DNA of 64,000 nt. Origin: Jaenimonas drosophilae. Taxonomy: Eukaryota > Euglenozoa > Kinetoplastea > Trypanosomatida > Trypanosomatidae. The notes under the pieces are model-generated. The model was not told where the DNA came from and did no database searches. It saw nothing but the letters and a program-made list of their open reading frames with translations. Below are positions 8,918 to 18,660 of this stretch, piece after piece (within the stretch, counting starts at the first letter, position 1; each line of letters opens with the position of its first letter). A program made the position numbers and the translations under genes. Location: positions 1-64,000 of the forward strand of contig JASAON010001600.1 in the NCBI GenBank assembly GCA_030849065.1. Reading direction: 5' to 3'.

Positions 8918-10195
8918 ATGATGAACGTGCTTCGTGCCAATTCTTTGAGCGTGTGCAGGGGCCAGCTCTCGCTTCATGCCTTGTCTATCAGTCGTCCAGC
9001 CACGAGATGCAGTGGTGGCATGCGCTGCGTGCTCCGCAGTAGTCAGACAGCAATGGTCGGCTATTCCGCATGTCTTCAGGCTTCATGGCGGCGCTACACC
9101 AATGCTCTGTGGCGTCTCCCACCCGAGAACACAATACCCACCCACAGTTCTGCAGGAGAGGAAGTGGATGTGGAGCTCTTCGTTAACCAATTCAAGGGCC
9201 TCTTTCGTGTGCTTCGCATGTCGAAGCTAGTGGACATGGTGCATGAGATGCGCAGCTATCCATACTATGAGTGCCTCTTCTCCAGTGACATCTTGTTCCA
9301 GCACTACGACTTGATCCTGCCCATGCCCAAGTTTGGGCGGGAGAATCGTTCAGCAGAGGTCAGTGAGACGCTGCGCTACATCAGGGGGAGTGGGGCAACG
9401 GGAGACATCGTGCACGCCTTGCAGGATGTGAAGGGCGGCTCCGCTTCTGGAGGTGACTTCGTCTCCACCACTCATGGGATTTTGATGGGCTATGGCACCG
9501 CACGAACCAACAAGCTGTGTATGCTTGCCATGAATGGTTCCGATGGAGAGAATAAGAGTGCTGCTACAAAGTCCACCCATGCACTCTCAGTGGAGCCGAT
9601 TGAGATGCTCCCGGACAGCCCACCGCTGGCAGACATCTTGGCCTTTTCGGGTACCCGAACCCTCTTGATCAGCGACTCTGTGCATGGGCGGCGTGCTGCA
9701 GAGCAGGTTACGCAGCGCATCCCGACTGTCAATTGGCAGGTGATCAAGATGGAGCCAGGCTGTTTCTTCCTCTCGCACCTTTGCGGTGCGGAGTCGGTCT
9801 TTGACGTGCTGTGCGATCAGGACTTTCCAACATCCATGGAAAGAATTGGTGAGTGTGGGCTGAACCCGTTTCCGGTGGAGTGGTCCGAGCCACGCAAGCT
9901 GGGCATCTCCATGCGTAGTGTGTGTCTCATCGCTCGCTTTGCCCGAGGCGGTATGAGCGGAGGTGGCTATGGCCAAAGCTCGTCGCACGTCTCCAGCGGA
10001 TACAACTACAACTCGCGACACATGTCCAGTAACTCACGACTGTTTTCTGGCGGATATCGACGCTATGGTGATACCGGAACGGGACTCATGTCGCAGCTGG
10101 AGAATGAAGAGTTTGGTACGCCCGTCTATCAATCACCTCCGAGGTACGCCCCACCAATGCATCGTCGAGGTTCGATCGTCCCGCGGGATGAGTGA
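8918..10195 (+). CDS. Probable mitochondrial pentein-like protein, candidate RESC1/RESC2 (guide-RNA binding) relative
   Basis: A 425-residue protein with an Arg/Ser-rich, acid-poor N-terminus like a mitochondrial presequence. The core contains GGDF (178-181) and, fifteen residues on, RTN (196-198), with a hydrophobic strand between. This is the GGD...RTN pattern of the dimethylargininase/arginine deiminase (pentein) fold. Where such enzymes have the catalytic His (LHL) this protein has PGCFFLSHLCG (280-290), with Phe at the likely His position. The C-terminal catalytic Cys region also reads SMRSVC without a clear match. It is therefore probably not an enzyme. The C-terminal 90 residues are Gly/Ser/Tyr/Arg-rich, RNA-binding-like low complexity. 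Size, compartment and dead fold fit the kinetoplastid RESC1/RESC2 (GAP1/GAP2, GRBC) proteins that hold guide RNA 5' ends; that link is inference and untested. Confidence 0.45.
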   Translation: MMNVLRANSLSVCRGQLSLHALSISRPATRCSGGMRCVLRSSQTAMVGYSACLQASWRRYTNALWRLPPENTIPTHSSAGEEVDVELFVNQFKGLFRVLRMSKLVDMVHEMRSYPYYECLFSSDILFQHYDLILPMPKFGRENRSAEVSETLRYIRGSGATGDIVHALQDVKGGSASGGDFVSTTHGILMGYGTARTNKLCMLAMNGSDGENKSAATKSTHALSVEPIEMLPDSPPLADILAFSGTRTLLISDSVHGRRAAEQVTQRIPTVNWQVIKMEPGCFFLSHLCGAESVFDVLCDQDFPTSMERIGECGLNPFPVEWSEPRKLGISMRSVCLIARFARGGMSGGGYGQSSSHVSSGYNYNSRHMSSNSRLFSGGYRRYGDTGTGLMSQLENEEFGTPVYQSPPRYAPPMHRRGSIVPRDE

Positions 10196-10500
10196 GGCTG
10201 TCGTAGCACTTTTGTGGTCTTCACAACAAAAAGCACCCAAGTACACACACATGCATGCTTTGCACTCAACACACGTTGTGGCATGAGTTACAATTAGTCC
10301 TGTTTTTGTTTTGAAATTTTGAACTTGATATTCGTGTTTCTTCTTTCCCTTTTTGCGTGTGTTCACATTATCTCTTTTTCTTCAACAACAATAGTGTGTC
10401 TCATTCCATATATATATAGAGAGAGTAGAAAGTAGAGAGAGTAGCGACAAGTACCTGGTGTGGGCTTTGGATTTCTTCATCTGTTGACGCTGCCCCCACG
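10196..10500. other. Intergenic spacer with TA/GA simple repeats
   Basis: There is no gene here. A T/C-rich part (about 10290-10390) is followed by a short (TA)n and then GAGAG-rich purine sequence (10409-10443), which ends in several AG dinucleotides usable as splice acceptors for the gene at 10501. Confidence 0.6.
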
Positions 10501-13185
10501 ATGCTTGCCTACGACTCGTCTTCTCTCAGCGTAGATCAGCTTCTTCTGGAGGCTGCTGCACTACGCACCAAGCTAGCCCTCTCCGACCAACAACGCGTTG
10601 TTGAGGATGTTATTCAAGAGCAAATGAAGGAGATGCTGCAGGACTCGTCGGGGGTGATGGCCAACTTCTCCGAGGATTCCTCCATGGCATCGACGGCGGC
10701 AGATGCAGTGGAACATATGTGCAGGGCGAAACATGAGGCGGAGTCGAAGCTGGAGGCACTCCAAACAGACGTGGTGGCGCCCCTAAACAAGAAAGTAGAG
10801 GAGCTCCAAGCAGAAAATGAGCGACTCCAGCGAGCGTTGAACGAAGCCAAATTGCTCGCCAGTGCTGCACCTGCCCAGCCTCTTGTGGTTGAGGTCCAAC
10901 AACTTCGTCAAGCCAATGAGCTGCTTCGTCAGCAACTGACAAAGGCCCAAGACATAAGCCGGACTACTGCCGAGACTCTGACCGCCACAACGAATGAGGT
11001 AATGGCGCTGAATGCCATCTCCCCCGACTACATTCAAGCGATGGAGAAGCTGAAGGGTGATGTGCACGATGCGAGGGCAGCCAATGACCTTCTACGCGTG
11101 CAGATGGAGGAGCTGACGCGCCGCCATGCCGTGGAGGACTTACTCAGCCATGCCAACCACGACAGTCTGCGCAAGGCCATGAATGCCACCGTTCAAAACC
11201 TGCATCATGAACTTGCCGAGAGGGAGCGGGAGGTGTTGGCTCTTCAAGCGTCGCTTGCTCGGAACACGGAGCAGTGTGAGAGTCAAGTGGCCAAACTCAA
11301 ACGCCGCTCCAACGACGACAATGACGATGACGATTGTGCGTCCGAGGAGCCGTCAAATCAGCGACGCCGCTTGATGAGAGGGGATGCGGCTGAGGATAGC
11401 TCTATGCGTTCTCAGTGTATTCACTACTGGCTCACGGGGAAGCGCAAGGTGGCAGAGCTGGAGAAGCGCGTGGCGGAGCTTGAGGGAGTGGAGATGACCA
11501 GCTGCACATCGCAACGTCGCGTCACCCAACTCGAGCAGAGGAAGACGCACATGAACCGTCAGTTGGTAGCCATGTCAAGTGAGATTGAACGCTTGCGCGA
11601 GGATGGCCGCAGATTGCGGGCCCAGTGTGCCGGGTTGGAGGCCGAACGTGATCGTCTCTTGACCACAACAGCCATGACGCTGCGGCCGGACATGTCCGAG
11701 CAGGACTTGAGAGATTGCTGCCAAGTGATTAGAGAGGCTGCTGCACGTGAGGCGGCATCCAGTGCGGCGGTCGTGGCGGACCCAGAGGCGTTGAAGCGGG
11801 CCATGAGCCGAGCCCTGGAACTCAAGACGGAGGTGGCCCAGCTGCAGAAGCAGAAGGACGCACTCCTGCGTTATGTTCGTATGCGGGAGGAGCGGGTGGG
11901 CTCCATCCTGGACGAGGGAGCCGTCTCCGCGTCGAACCGTGCCGGGACGGTGACGGCCAGCTCACCAGTTTCGTCAGCCATGACAACGTTGACCCTTCCA
12001 GAGGTGTTGGAATACACCAAGAACTGTGCCAAAGACGTCTTTGCAGCCATTGAACGTGCGTCGCTCTCGGGTACTTCGCCAGGAGTACTTTCTACACTGG
12101 GACTCGAACCAAGTTTGACCCTGCGAGGCTGCACGGAGGGGTCGTCTGAGATCACCCCTCACATGCATTCATTTGTGGCGTGTCTCAATCAAGTCCGCGA
12201 GGCGGATGCGCAGCGCATTAATGCAGAAGAGAGAGCCACTGTCTTGGAGAGGGAGCTCCTTCTACTGAAGGGAGAGTACGCCGAGAGCTTAGCAAACTTC
12301 AACAAGAAGGAGATGGTGTCGCAACAAAACGAGGCTGCTCTTCATCGAACGAATGCATCCCTCACCCGTCAAACGCTGTTCTTGACATCTCAGATGCAGC
12401 AGCTCACGACCAAGTTTGACGCATCCGTTCAGCTCTCCAAGCATGCATTGGGAGCATTCTCATGTCTACTGAACTCGATGCGTTGCGAGATGTCCCACGT
12501 AGAAGGTCTGCGCCAGATGATCGAACAAGAACGCAACGACATGGTGGCCGTGCTGCAGCGCATCGATCCAATGCTGTCGGAGGAGAACAAAAGGACGGTG
12601 ACGACTGTTGCGGATGCGCTGGATCGACTCTCTGCCTACATGTCCCAGACAATTTCATCAGAAGGTACGCGGTCGGAGATGCAGCGGACGGCGTATGTGG
12701 CAAAGCTCGTAATGGCCATGAAGGAGCAGGAGGAGACCACACAGCGCCTCAAGGTGACCTTCTCAGAGGCGTCACTGCAGCAGGCCACAGGCATCGCCGA
12801 GCGCATTGCACGTGCACAGGAACAGTGGGAGAGCACGTGGAAGAGCAAATTTGCATCCCTAGAGGAAGAGACGCGGCAGAAGTCCATGCGGCAGCTGTCG
12901 CAGACCGCAGTGTTCCAGGCGGTGGAGCGAGTGGCTGCAACACCACCACAATCATCGTCATCGCCAACTGCAAGTGATGCAGGATCCCTACCTCAATCAA
13001 TCTCAGATACACTCGCCGCCATCTCTTCCTTCATCCAAAGCGCTTCTGTCATCGCAGCATCTCCAGGCAATTCTGCGACGCCCTCGACACAGCCGCATGA
13101 GCTGCTGCCGTCACTCCCTTCCATGACGCAGGGTGGAGGAGCTTCTTTGGGCGTGGATGGTGATGAACCCTCCCCGTCGGCGTAA
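10501..13185 (+). CDS. Large coiled-coil protein of unknown function
   Basis: An 894-residue protein I do not recognise. Most of it is heptad-like and rich in Glu, Gln, Leu, Arg and Lys: roughly residues 75-160, 180-270, 310-470 and 555-810 look like coiled coil. An acidic then basic break (DDNDDDDC followed by QRRR, about residues 277-295) separates two coil blocks. The last 90 residues are Ser/Pro/Thr-rich and probably disordered. There is no signal peptide, transmembrane segment or catalytic motif. In kinetoplastids such proteins are often cytoskeletal (basal body, flagellum attachment zone, kinetochore), but nothing here chooses between them. Confidence 0.75.
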   Translation: MLAYDSSSLSVDQLLLEAAALRTKLALSDQQRVVEDVIQEQMKEMLQDSSGVMANFSEDSSMASTAADAVEHMCRAKHEAESKLEALQTDVVAPLNKKVEELQAENERLQRALNEAKLLASAAPAQPLVVEVQQLRQANELLRQQLTKAQDISRTTAETLTATTNEVMALNAISPDYIQAMEKLKGDVHDARAANDLLRVQMEELTRRHAVEDLLSHANHDSLRKAMNATVQNLHHELAEREREVLALQASLARNTEQCESQVAKLKRRSNDDNDDDDCASEEPSNQRRRLMRGDAAEDSSMRSQCIHYWLTGKRKVAELEKRVAELEGVEMTSCTSQRRVTQLEQRKTHMNRQLVAMSSEIERLREDGRRLRAQCAGLEAERDRLLTTTAMTLRPDMSEQDLRDCCQVIREAAAREAASSAAVVADPEALKRAMSRALELKTEVAQLQKQKDALLRYVRMREERVGSILDEGAVSASNRAGTVTASSPVSSAMTTLTLPEVLEYTKNCAKDVFAAIERASLSGTSPGVLSTLGLEPSLTLRGCTEGSSEITPHMHSFVACLNQVREADAQRINAEERATVLERELLLLKGEYAESLANFNKKEMVSQQNEAALHRTNASLTRQTLFLTSQMQQLTTKFDASVQLSKHALGAFSCLLNSMRCEMSHVEGLRQMIEQERNDMVAVLQRIDPMLSEENKRTVTTVADALDRLSAYMSQTISSEGTRSEMQRTAYVAKLVMAMKEQEETTQRLKVTFSEASLQQATGIAERIARAQEQWESTWKSKFASLEEETRQKSMRQLSQTAVFQAVERVAATPPQSSSSPTASDAGSLPQSISDTLAAISSFIQSASVIAASPGNSATPSTQPHELLPSLPSMTQGGGASLGVDGDEPSPSA

Positions 13186-13309
13186 ACAGCAAAGATTCAA
13201 TCAACGTACGACTACGCCAACGGACTATCAGTGTGCCTCACTTAGACACGCAGTGGCACCATCACGTAACTTTGATGTCTGTTCCCTCCTTACTAATTCT
13301 ATGTTTTGT

Positions 13310-13371
13310 TTTCTTATTTTTACTTATTTTTTCTCGTTGGTTTTTAATTGTTTGGCGTGGACGACACAAAG
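13310..13371 (+). promoter_or_regulatory. Predicted trans-splice acceptor, 702-residue gene
   Basis: A long T-rich tract (13296-13352) precedes the first AG at 13370-13371, with a second at 13374-13375. The ATG at 13432 follows about 60 nt later. An out-of-frame ATG at 13428 overlaps the start region. Confidence 0.5.
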
Positions 13372-13431
13372 TCAGTGTATTTGCTGTTATCTTGTCGGGG
13401 CTGGACCCTGTAGAAAGTGGCCGTAGCATGA

Positions 13432-15540
13432 ATGCTTCAGCGAAGTCTTGCACGGTGTGTGCAGCAAATCTCTGGCACACCTCCTATTGCCCATGAAGTC
13501 CATCAGCTGACCCTGGACGTCATTCTTCGTCGAATGCAGTCGAGCTCCATCGCCCATGGCGCTCGCTCCTTGGAGGCGCATTTTGGATTTCAGGTGGGGG
13601 ACGGGAAGGACGGCATTCGATCCCTTCTCAGCGTGAAGTTCAATGATGAGCTCCACAGAGATGCCAGCGAACATCACCTCTCATTGGATGACCTGAGTCT
13701 TCTCGCCTCTAATGGAGTGCGGCATGGACTAGACGTGGCCACCGTGGAGCGCAGCGTGGATCGTCTGCTCGTCCACCTCAATAGCACCCAACGTCGGTCG
13801 TCGTCATCCTTCCTTCATTTGCACGTGTTTAATCAGCCCATGGATTTTCAGCAGCTGGAGGCGCTCATTCGGGTGATGGAGGCTGTCATTGACCGAGCCG
13901 ACGCCAACGAGGGTTGTCGGCCCATCTCCATTGAGCAGTGGGCTGCCCTGATGGCAGTGGCGGAGCAACAGTGGGATGTGATTGTCCAAGGAACCTCCGT
14001 CACATCACTGCTGGTGCAGTTCCTGGCTTTAGGCCTTGGCGCACCGGGGCTCACAGGAGGAGAACCTGCGAAGCGCGGGCCCTCATCACTGGGCAAGACG
14101 TTTGGAGCTCACATTCCGCTGCACCTCACGACCGATCATCATTTATTTCTGGAGCGGTGCTACCGCAATTGTGAGAGGGCGGTGTCAAGCATCGCATCCA
14201 TCCACAGCGACGATCCTCAGGCAGCGAGCCTCAGCCGTCCGTCAGAGCTCGGGAGACTCTGCAAGGCTGCCTACCGTATCCGTCAGCGTGAGCGCGATCT
14301 CCATGCCAAGACCATGGAGGAGAGTAACACCTCACCGTTGCTGAAGATTCCGTCGTCTCTGTGGCAGGCTGGGAGAAGAGGCGGTGGCATCCCGCCAGCA
14401 GATCGCACCCCACTCTTCCACCTGCTGGGACAATGCATCGCGCACTTAGCGTCATCTCGGCAGAAGGGTTCCAAGGGACCACAAGGCCCACAGGCACTCC
14501 ACGCCATGACCTTGCACCATCTACCTCCTGTGTTCTCAGTCATATGTGACTGTGGCTCTGCCGAGGAGTTGTCCTCGGTCTCCTTGAAGTTGTGTGAGGT
14601 CCTGCGGACTCACTGGGCGACGTCGCCCATTGCGGATGTACACCGTCTGGACTCTCTGTTGCGGATTGGGGAGATGTGCACACAACGACCAGAGGGCACG
14701 CAGCGTGTGATGGCAGAGGTGTTCAAGTGTCTTCAGGCCTCCGCCTCATTTGTTGCTTCGGTGCACACGCTATGCCCCCCTGAACGATTTGACCCCCAAA
14801 GAGGGGGTGGAGAGGAGGCGCTCCTCTTCCCTCGTGCTTGCGAGCTGGTGGAGACTGCATTCCTTACAACACAGCGCAAGGCAGCCCGTGCGACTCTTTT
14901 TGCGCTGACACGGTGTTTGACCTTTTCCAATGGGCCACTCTCCCACCTTCGCACTCCTCCTGCACCAAAGTGTGATGAGGCGTTGTCATCCCAGGCGCAG
15001 CATTTTTGCCACACAAGATACGGAACGCTGTTGTTATGTGAGCAAGTTCTCCTAGTTCCCGGTGGCTATCTGAGCCCATCACTCGATGGCGAAGTGACGC
15101 GTTTGGTGCACGCCTTCCCCTTTACGCACGATGGCCGACGGGGTTTGGCTGCTGCTGTACGAGGTTTGCACGTAATGACAACTCAGCTGGAGAGGGACAT
15201 CACCGCCCCGTCGTCGAAACACCCCTGCCCACAACGTCCTGCAACAGTTCTGTATCTTCTGGAGCAGCTCAGGGCTATTCTTCACCCATCGTCCGTGGAG
15301 AGTGCATCTCGCAGTGTACCGCGCATCACCAGTGGACTCACTTCGAATCAAAAACGCACCCTACGCCATGCCGTACGTGTCCTACAGCGGCTATCGACCA
15401 CAACACAGGTCCGCCCACCATCTATTTCAGTCGACCCGCCTGCATCCTCTCAAGGTCAGTCTAGCAATGATGTCACCCAACTACAACACGCCGCGGAAGT
15501 TCTCGCCTTGCATTTCTCGGACCACAGTGCCACCAGTTAA
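13432..15540 (+). CDS. Probable mitochondrial protein of unknown function
   Basis: A 702-residue protein without a recognisable domain. The first 12 residues (MLQRSLARCVQQ) form an amphipathic, Arg-containing segment without acids, typical of a mitochondrial presequence. The rest is helix-rich with many Leu/Ala segments and could be an ARM/HEAT- or PPR-like solenoid, though I cannot define a repeat. Positively charged Ser/Gly loops interrupt it (about residues 205-220 and 310-345). Kinetoplastid mitochondria contain many such lineage-specific helical RNA-processing and ribosome-assembly proteins, so this is a reasonable but unproven role. It is the last gene before the convergent strand switch. 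Confidence 0.7.
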   Translation: MLQRSLARCVQQISGTPPIAHEVHQLTLDVILRRMQSSSIAHGARSLEAHFGFQVGDGKDGIRSLLSVKFNDELHRDASEHHLSLDDLSLLASNGVRHGLDVATVERSVDRLLVHLNSTQRRSSSSFLHLHVFNQPMDFQQLEALIRVMEAVIDRADANEGCRPISIEQWAALMAVAEQQWDVIVQGTSVTSLLVQFLALGLGAPGLTGGEPAKRGPSSLGKTFGAHIPLHLTTDHHLFLERCYRNCERAVSSIASIHSDDPQAASLSRPSELGRLCKAAYRIRQRERDLHAKTMEESNTSPLLKIPSSLWQAGRRGGGIPPADRTPLFHLLGQCIAHLASSRQKGSKGPQGPQALHAMTLHHLPPVFSVICDCGSAEELSSVSLKLCEVLRTHWATSPIADVHRLDSLLRIGEMCTQRPEGTQRVMAEVFKCLQASASFVASVHTLCPPERFDPQRGGGEEALLFPRACELVETAFLTTQRKAARATLFALTRCLTFSNGPLSHLRTPPAPKCDEALSSQAQHFCHTRYGTLLLCEQVLLVPGGYLSPSLDGEVTRLVHAFPFTHDGRRGLAAAVRGLHVMTTQLERDITAPSSKHPCPQRPATVLYLLEQLRAILHPSSVESASRSVPRITSGLTSNQKRTLRHAVRVLQRLSTTTQVRPPSISVDPPASSQGQSSNDVTQLQHAAEVLALHFSDHSATS

Positions 15541-17580
15541 GTATCCCGCTTCCTTGTCATGCAGACTGAATGTCTTTGCCCACACCCGACAGGTGTCTTC
15601 TCCGACTTTCATGCTGCTTCCACAAAATTTCCTTTATTCTTTAGCTTCTGCCCCAGGCCGCTGCGCTGTGGCCCGCCTCGCTGGCGCGGGGGATTGCGGC
15701 AGCGTGCCCCGGGCTTTTGCCCTCGGCTTCAGGGTTGGCGGTTCGCCGTGCCCCCGGCCTCAGGGTTGGCGGTTCGCCGTGCCCCTGGCTTCAGGGTTGG
15801 CGGTTCGCCGTGCCCCCGGCCTCAGGGTTGGCGGTTCGCCGTGCCCCCGGCTTCAGGGTTGGCGGTTCGCCGTGCCCCCGGCCTCAGGGTTGGCGGTTCG
15901 CCGTGCCCCCGGCTTCAGGGTTGGCGGTTCGCCGTGCCCCCGGCCTCAGGGTTGGCGGTTCGCCGTGCCCCCGGCCTCAGGGTTGGCGGTTCGCCGTGCC
16001 CCCGGCCGCCCGTTTTCTTTCTCTTTTGAGGCGGGGTGTTGGCTTGTGAGAGTTGGTGGGTTTTGGGAGGGGGATGTGGGTGTGGGGTCAGTGGGGGTGG
16101 TTTGTGTGAGTGTGTGCGCCTGGAGTGGGGAGTTGGCTTGGCAGTGGTATGTATGTGGTTGGTGATGTGGAACTAGGGGGAAGGGAAGATGCGTTTTTGT
16201 CGTTGTTGAGGTTGCTGGTGAGGTGCGAGCATAGTACCGTCGCATCACAACTGTTCAACGATGGCGTTTGAGAAAGCATAAAACAAGGAAATACCCAAGA
16301 AAAAAAGAACCAAAAACGGGAAGAAACAGAAACGTTGGAATCAAATAAATTTTGTCGCGAGGACACATGTTGCGTGGGGGTAGCGATGGTGTGAAAGGGG
16401 GGTGAACCGCAGAATCTTGGCACGCATAGGGTAAACACGGGCGGTAAGACACGGAATCTTTTTTTTTTTTCCAGGTTCTGTGGCACAGGTGTACGATGAT
16501 GGTCTTCGTTGTCCACTTCTCCACAGAGCAATATAGTACGAAATAAAAAGCGTCCGACGAGGCTACACAAGGTGCGGTCTGTTCTCCGGTCTCTTTCCCC
16601 ATCCATCCACCAAGGTGGTGTGGCAAGCAACGACTGGCCCACTGCAACCCTCCCCTAACAAAAGGGAGAATAATAGAAAAGGAACACCATCTCTCACACG
16701 AAGCAAACAAGGGGAGCACAAGCGAAGCAAGCAACAACCCACGGAGCAAAGAGCAAGGAGGGCGGAGACGGAGACTGAAGGACGTCGGCGATACGGTTTG
16801 GTATGGTGTGTGTGGGTGGGTGAGGGGGGGGGGTATCAAAAAAGAAAAAAAGAAGCAATAACAGAAGACACCAACAAGAAAACAGGGTGGGGGAAAAAAC
16901 GAAAGCGAAGAAGAAGGTGCCATGGTGTAGCTTCTCGAACCACGAAAGCACAAGAATAGCTAGGTTGGTTGAAGACGGTGCGAGGGACGGAGAGAAGAGG
17001 AGGAGGGGCGGGGCCGCTCTTCACATGGCCGTCCTCCCTTCTTCAGCTTCTATTTTTTTTTTTTTGAGTGTTGCGTCCCCCTTCTTGTGATGTTGCGTTC
17101 TGGCAATTAATGCGCTGGGCAACGAAACGAAAGAAAACAAGGGAGGGGGGTGGTGGAGACCCTCCCCACACCTCCCAGGGGCGGTTGTAGGTGGAGAGGA
17201 AGCACAGGTAAGTGCATGGGCTCGGCACACACGCACACACCACGACAAAGCCCAATGAGCGTACGTGAAGATGGCAATAGGTGAAATCATAAAAGAGGTA
17301 TAAAAAAGGAATGAAGATGACTGCACATCTTCGAATTGTCGTCTGTCTTTGAAAACTTTTTTGACTTCTTTTTTTTTCTTCTTGGTGGTCGTCTTCATCC
17401 CCTTCGTGGTATGCAATGTATATGTTGGAGGTTTGTGTTTACGTATATGTGCCATGTGTTGTGCCCCCAGCCAGCTATGATCACCGTGCATCTTGTGTGT
17501 TGGGCATAGTCGTCTGTCTCACGTGAGAGTTGTCCATTCTCCAGCACTCACATCCTCATCCTCTCTGTGCGTCGTCTGCC
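15541..17580. other. Convergent strand-switch region, probable transcription termination zone
   Basis: Plus-strand genes end at 15540 and minus-strand genes end at 17581, so two polycistronic units face each other across 2 kb. No credible gene is present: frames on either strand are products of skewed base composition. The stretch begins with the 31-bp tandem array, then has G/T-rich DNA, purine-rich segments (about 16640-16930) and T runs at 16460-16471 and 17052-17064. In trypanosomatids, convergent switches are where RNA polymerase II stops; carrying that over to this organism is inference. Confidence 0.6.
15725..16003. repeat. Nine-copy 31-bp GC-rich tandem repeat
   Basis: Nine head-to-tail 31-bp units fill exactly 279 bp with almost no divergence. 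Each unit starts GGCTTCAGGG or GGCCTCAGGG, and the fourth base follows T, C, T, C, T, C, T, C, C, so most of the array is built from 62-bp dimers. Unit 2 also has a single C-to-T change at its end (15786). Every unit contains GGCG-GTT-CGCC, a perfect 4-bp stem with a 3-nt loop. Because 31 is not a multiple of three, all frames stay open across the array and give meaningless 31-residue peptide repeats. It lies 185 bp after the last plus-strand stop codon. Confidence 0.95.
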
Positions 17581-18660
17581 TTAGAGGGCAGAGGGCACCT
17601 TGATGGCGAAGAGGGAGGGCAGGCCCTCATCCTTGAGGTTGGTGAAGGAGAGGTCCTTGAGGCAGGTGTTGGCGCTGACGTTTTCGTAGAGGATCTTGTG
17701 CACCGCGGAGCAAATGGGCATATTCACCCCCTTGGCCTTGGCTAGGCGGAAGAGCGGCTCGGCCGTGGCCACGCCCTCGGCGACGGCGGTGCCCTCCTTC
17801 TGGATCTGCTCGAGGGACTTGCCCTTACCGAGCTTCTGGCCGACAGAGAAGTTGCGGCTGAGCTCGGAGCTGCACGTGAGGAGGAGATCGCCCAGACCAG
17901 CGAGGCCAAAGACGGCCTCTCCGCTGCCCCCGAGGGCGGCGGTGAGGTCGCGAATCTCAATCAGGCCGCGGGTGATGAGGGCGGCGCGGGCGTTGAGACC
18001 CATGCCGAGGCCGTTGGCCAGACCTGAAGCAATGGCCAGAACGTTCTTCATGGCACTGGCCACCTCACAGCCGATGGCATCGGTTGTGGCCCAGCAGCGG
18101 AACATGCGGCTTGGGGTGGTGAGGATGCGCTGGAGGGTGCGGGCCTCGTAAATGTCGCGGCTCGCAACGCACACGTTCGTCAGCTGGCGGCGTGCCACCT
18201 CAATGGCAAAGCTGGGGCCAGCCAGGACGGAGATGGGGTAGTTGGGGAAGAACTCCTCCAGGATCTGGGCAGGGAACTTGAGGGTGGAGCGCTCAATGCC
18301 CTTGCTGCACACCACAAGAGGCACGTGACGCTGGAGCACCTCCTTGCGCATGCGCTCGCCATGGGCCTTGAGGAAGCCACGGAAGAACTGGGTCGGGATG
18401 ACGAAGAGGATGATTTGGGCGTCGCGGTAGGCCGCCTCGGCATCAGCGGTGAAGTTAATCTTCGGGTCCAGCTTCACGCTCTTGAGGAAGAGGTGGTTCT
18501 CGCGACGCTCGTTGATTTGTTGGGCCTCCGTTGCGTTCATGTGCCACACCTGCACCTCCTCACACTTTTGGGCGAGGACGGTAGAGAGACAGGTGCCAAA
18601 GGCACCGCTGCCGAAGACGGCGGCCTTCTTGAGGAAGACGAGTTCGTTGTTGGTGGTCAT
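17581..18660 (-). CDS. Glycerol-3-phosphate dehydrogenase [NAD+], probably glycosomal
   Basis: A 359-residue NAD-dependent glycerol-3-phosphate dehydrogenase, interconverting dihydroxyacetone phosphate and glycerol 3-phosphate. The NAD loop GSGAFG (17-22) is near the N-terminus, followed by the LAGPSFA motif (146-152), the catalytic Lys in [10 protein letters not shown] (K205) and the SRNFSVG substrate/NAD motif (268-274). Length and order are typical. In trypanosomatids this enzyme keeps glycosomal NADH balanced in glycolysis and ends in a PTS1 tripeptide; here the C-terminus is SAL, a non-canonical variant with Ala for the basic residue. The frame is open upstream to a TTG at 18741, but the first ATG is at 18660, 85 nt after a splice acceptor. 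It is the last gene of the minus-strand unit. Confidence 0.95.
   Translation of the reverse strand: MTTNNELVFLKKAAVFGSGAFGTCLSTVLAQKCEEVQVWHMNATEAQQINERRENHLFLKSVKLDPKINFTADAEAAYRDAQIILFVIPTQFFRGFLKAHGERMRKEVLQRHVPLVVCSKGIERSTLKFPAQILEEFFPNYPISVLAGPSFAIEVARRQLTNVCVASRDIYEARTLQRILTTPSRMFRCWATTDAIGCEVASAMKNVLAIASGLANGLGMGLNARAALITRGLIEIRDLTAALGGSGEAVFGLAGLGDLLLTCSSELSRNFSVGQKLGKGKSLEQIQKEGTAVAEGVATAEPLFRLAKAKGVNMPICSAVHKILYENVSANTCLKDLSFTNLKDEGLPSLFAIKVPSAL

Noticed and set aside
15302..16165. 287-codon plus-strand frame running from inside the 702-residue gene through the 31-bp array
   Set aside because: It overlaps a better-supported gene in another frame. The array is open in all frames because its unit is not a multiple of three, so the peptide repeat carries no meaning.
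16255..16923. 223-codon minus-strand frame in the convergent switch
   Set aside because: The product is Phe/Ser/Pro/Leu-rich because the strand is pyrimidine-rich; no protein-like motif is present, and it lies downstream of the last minus-strand gene.
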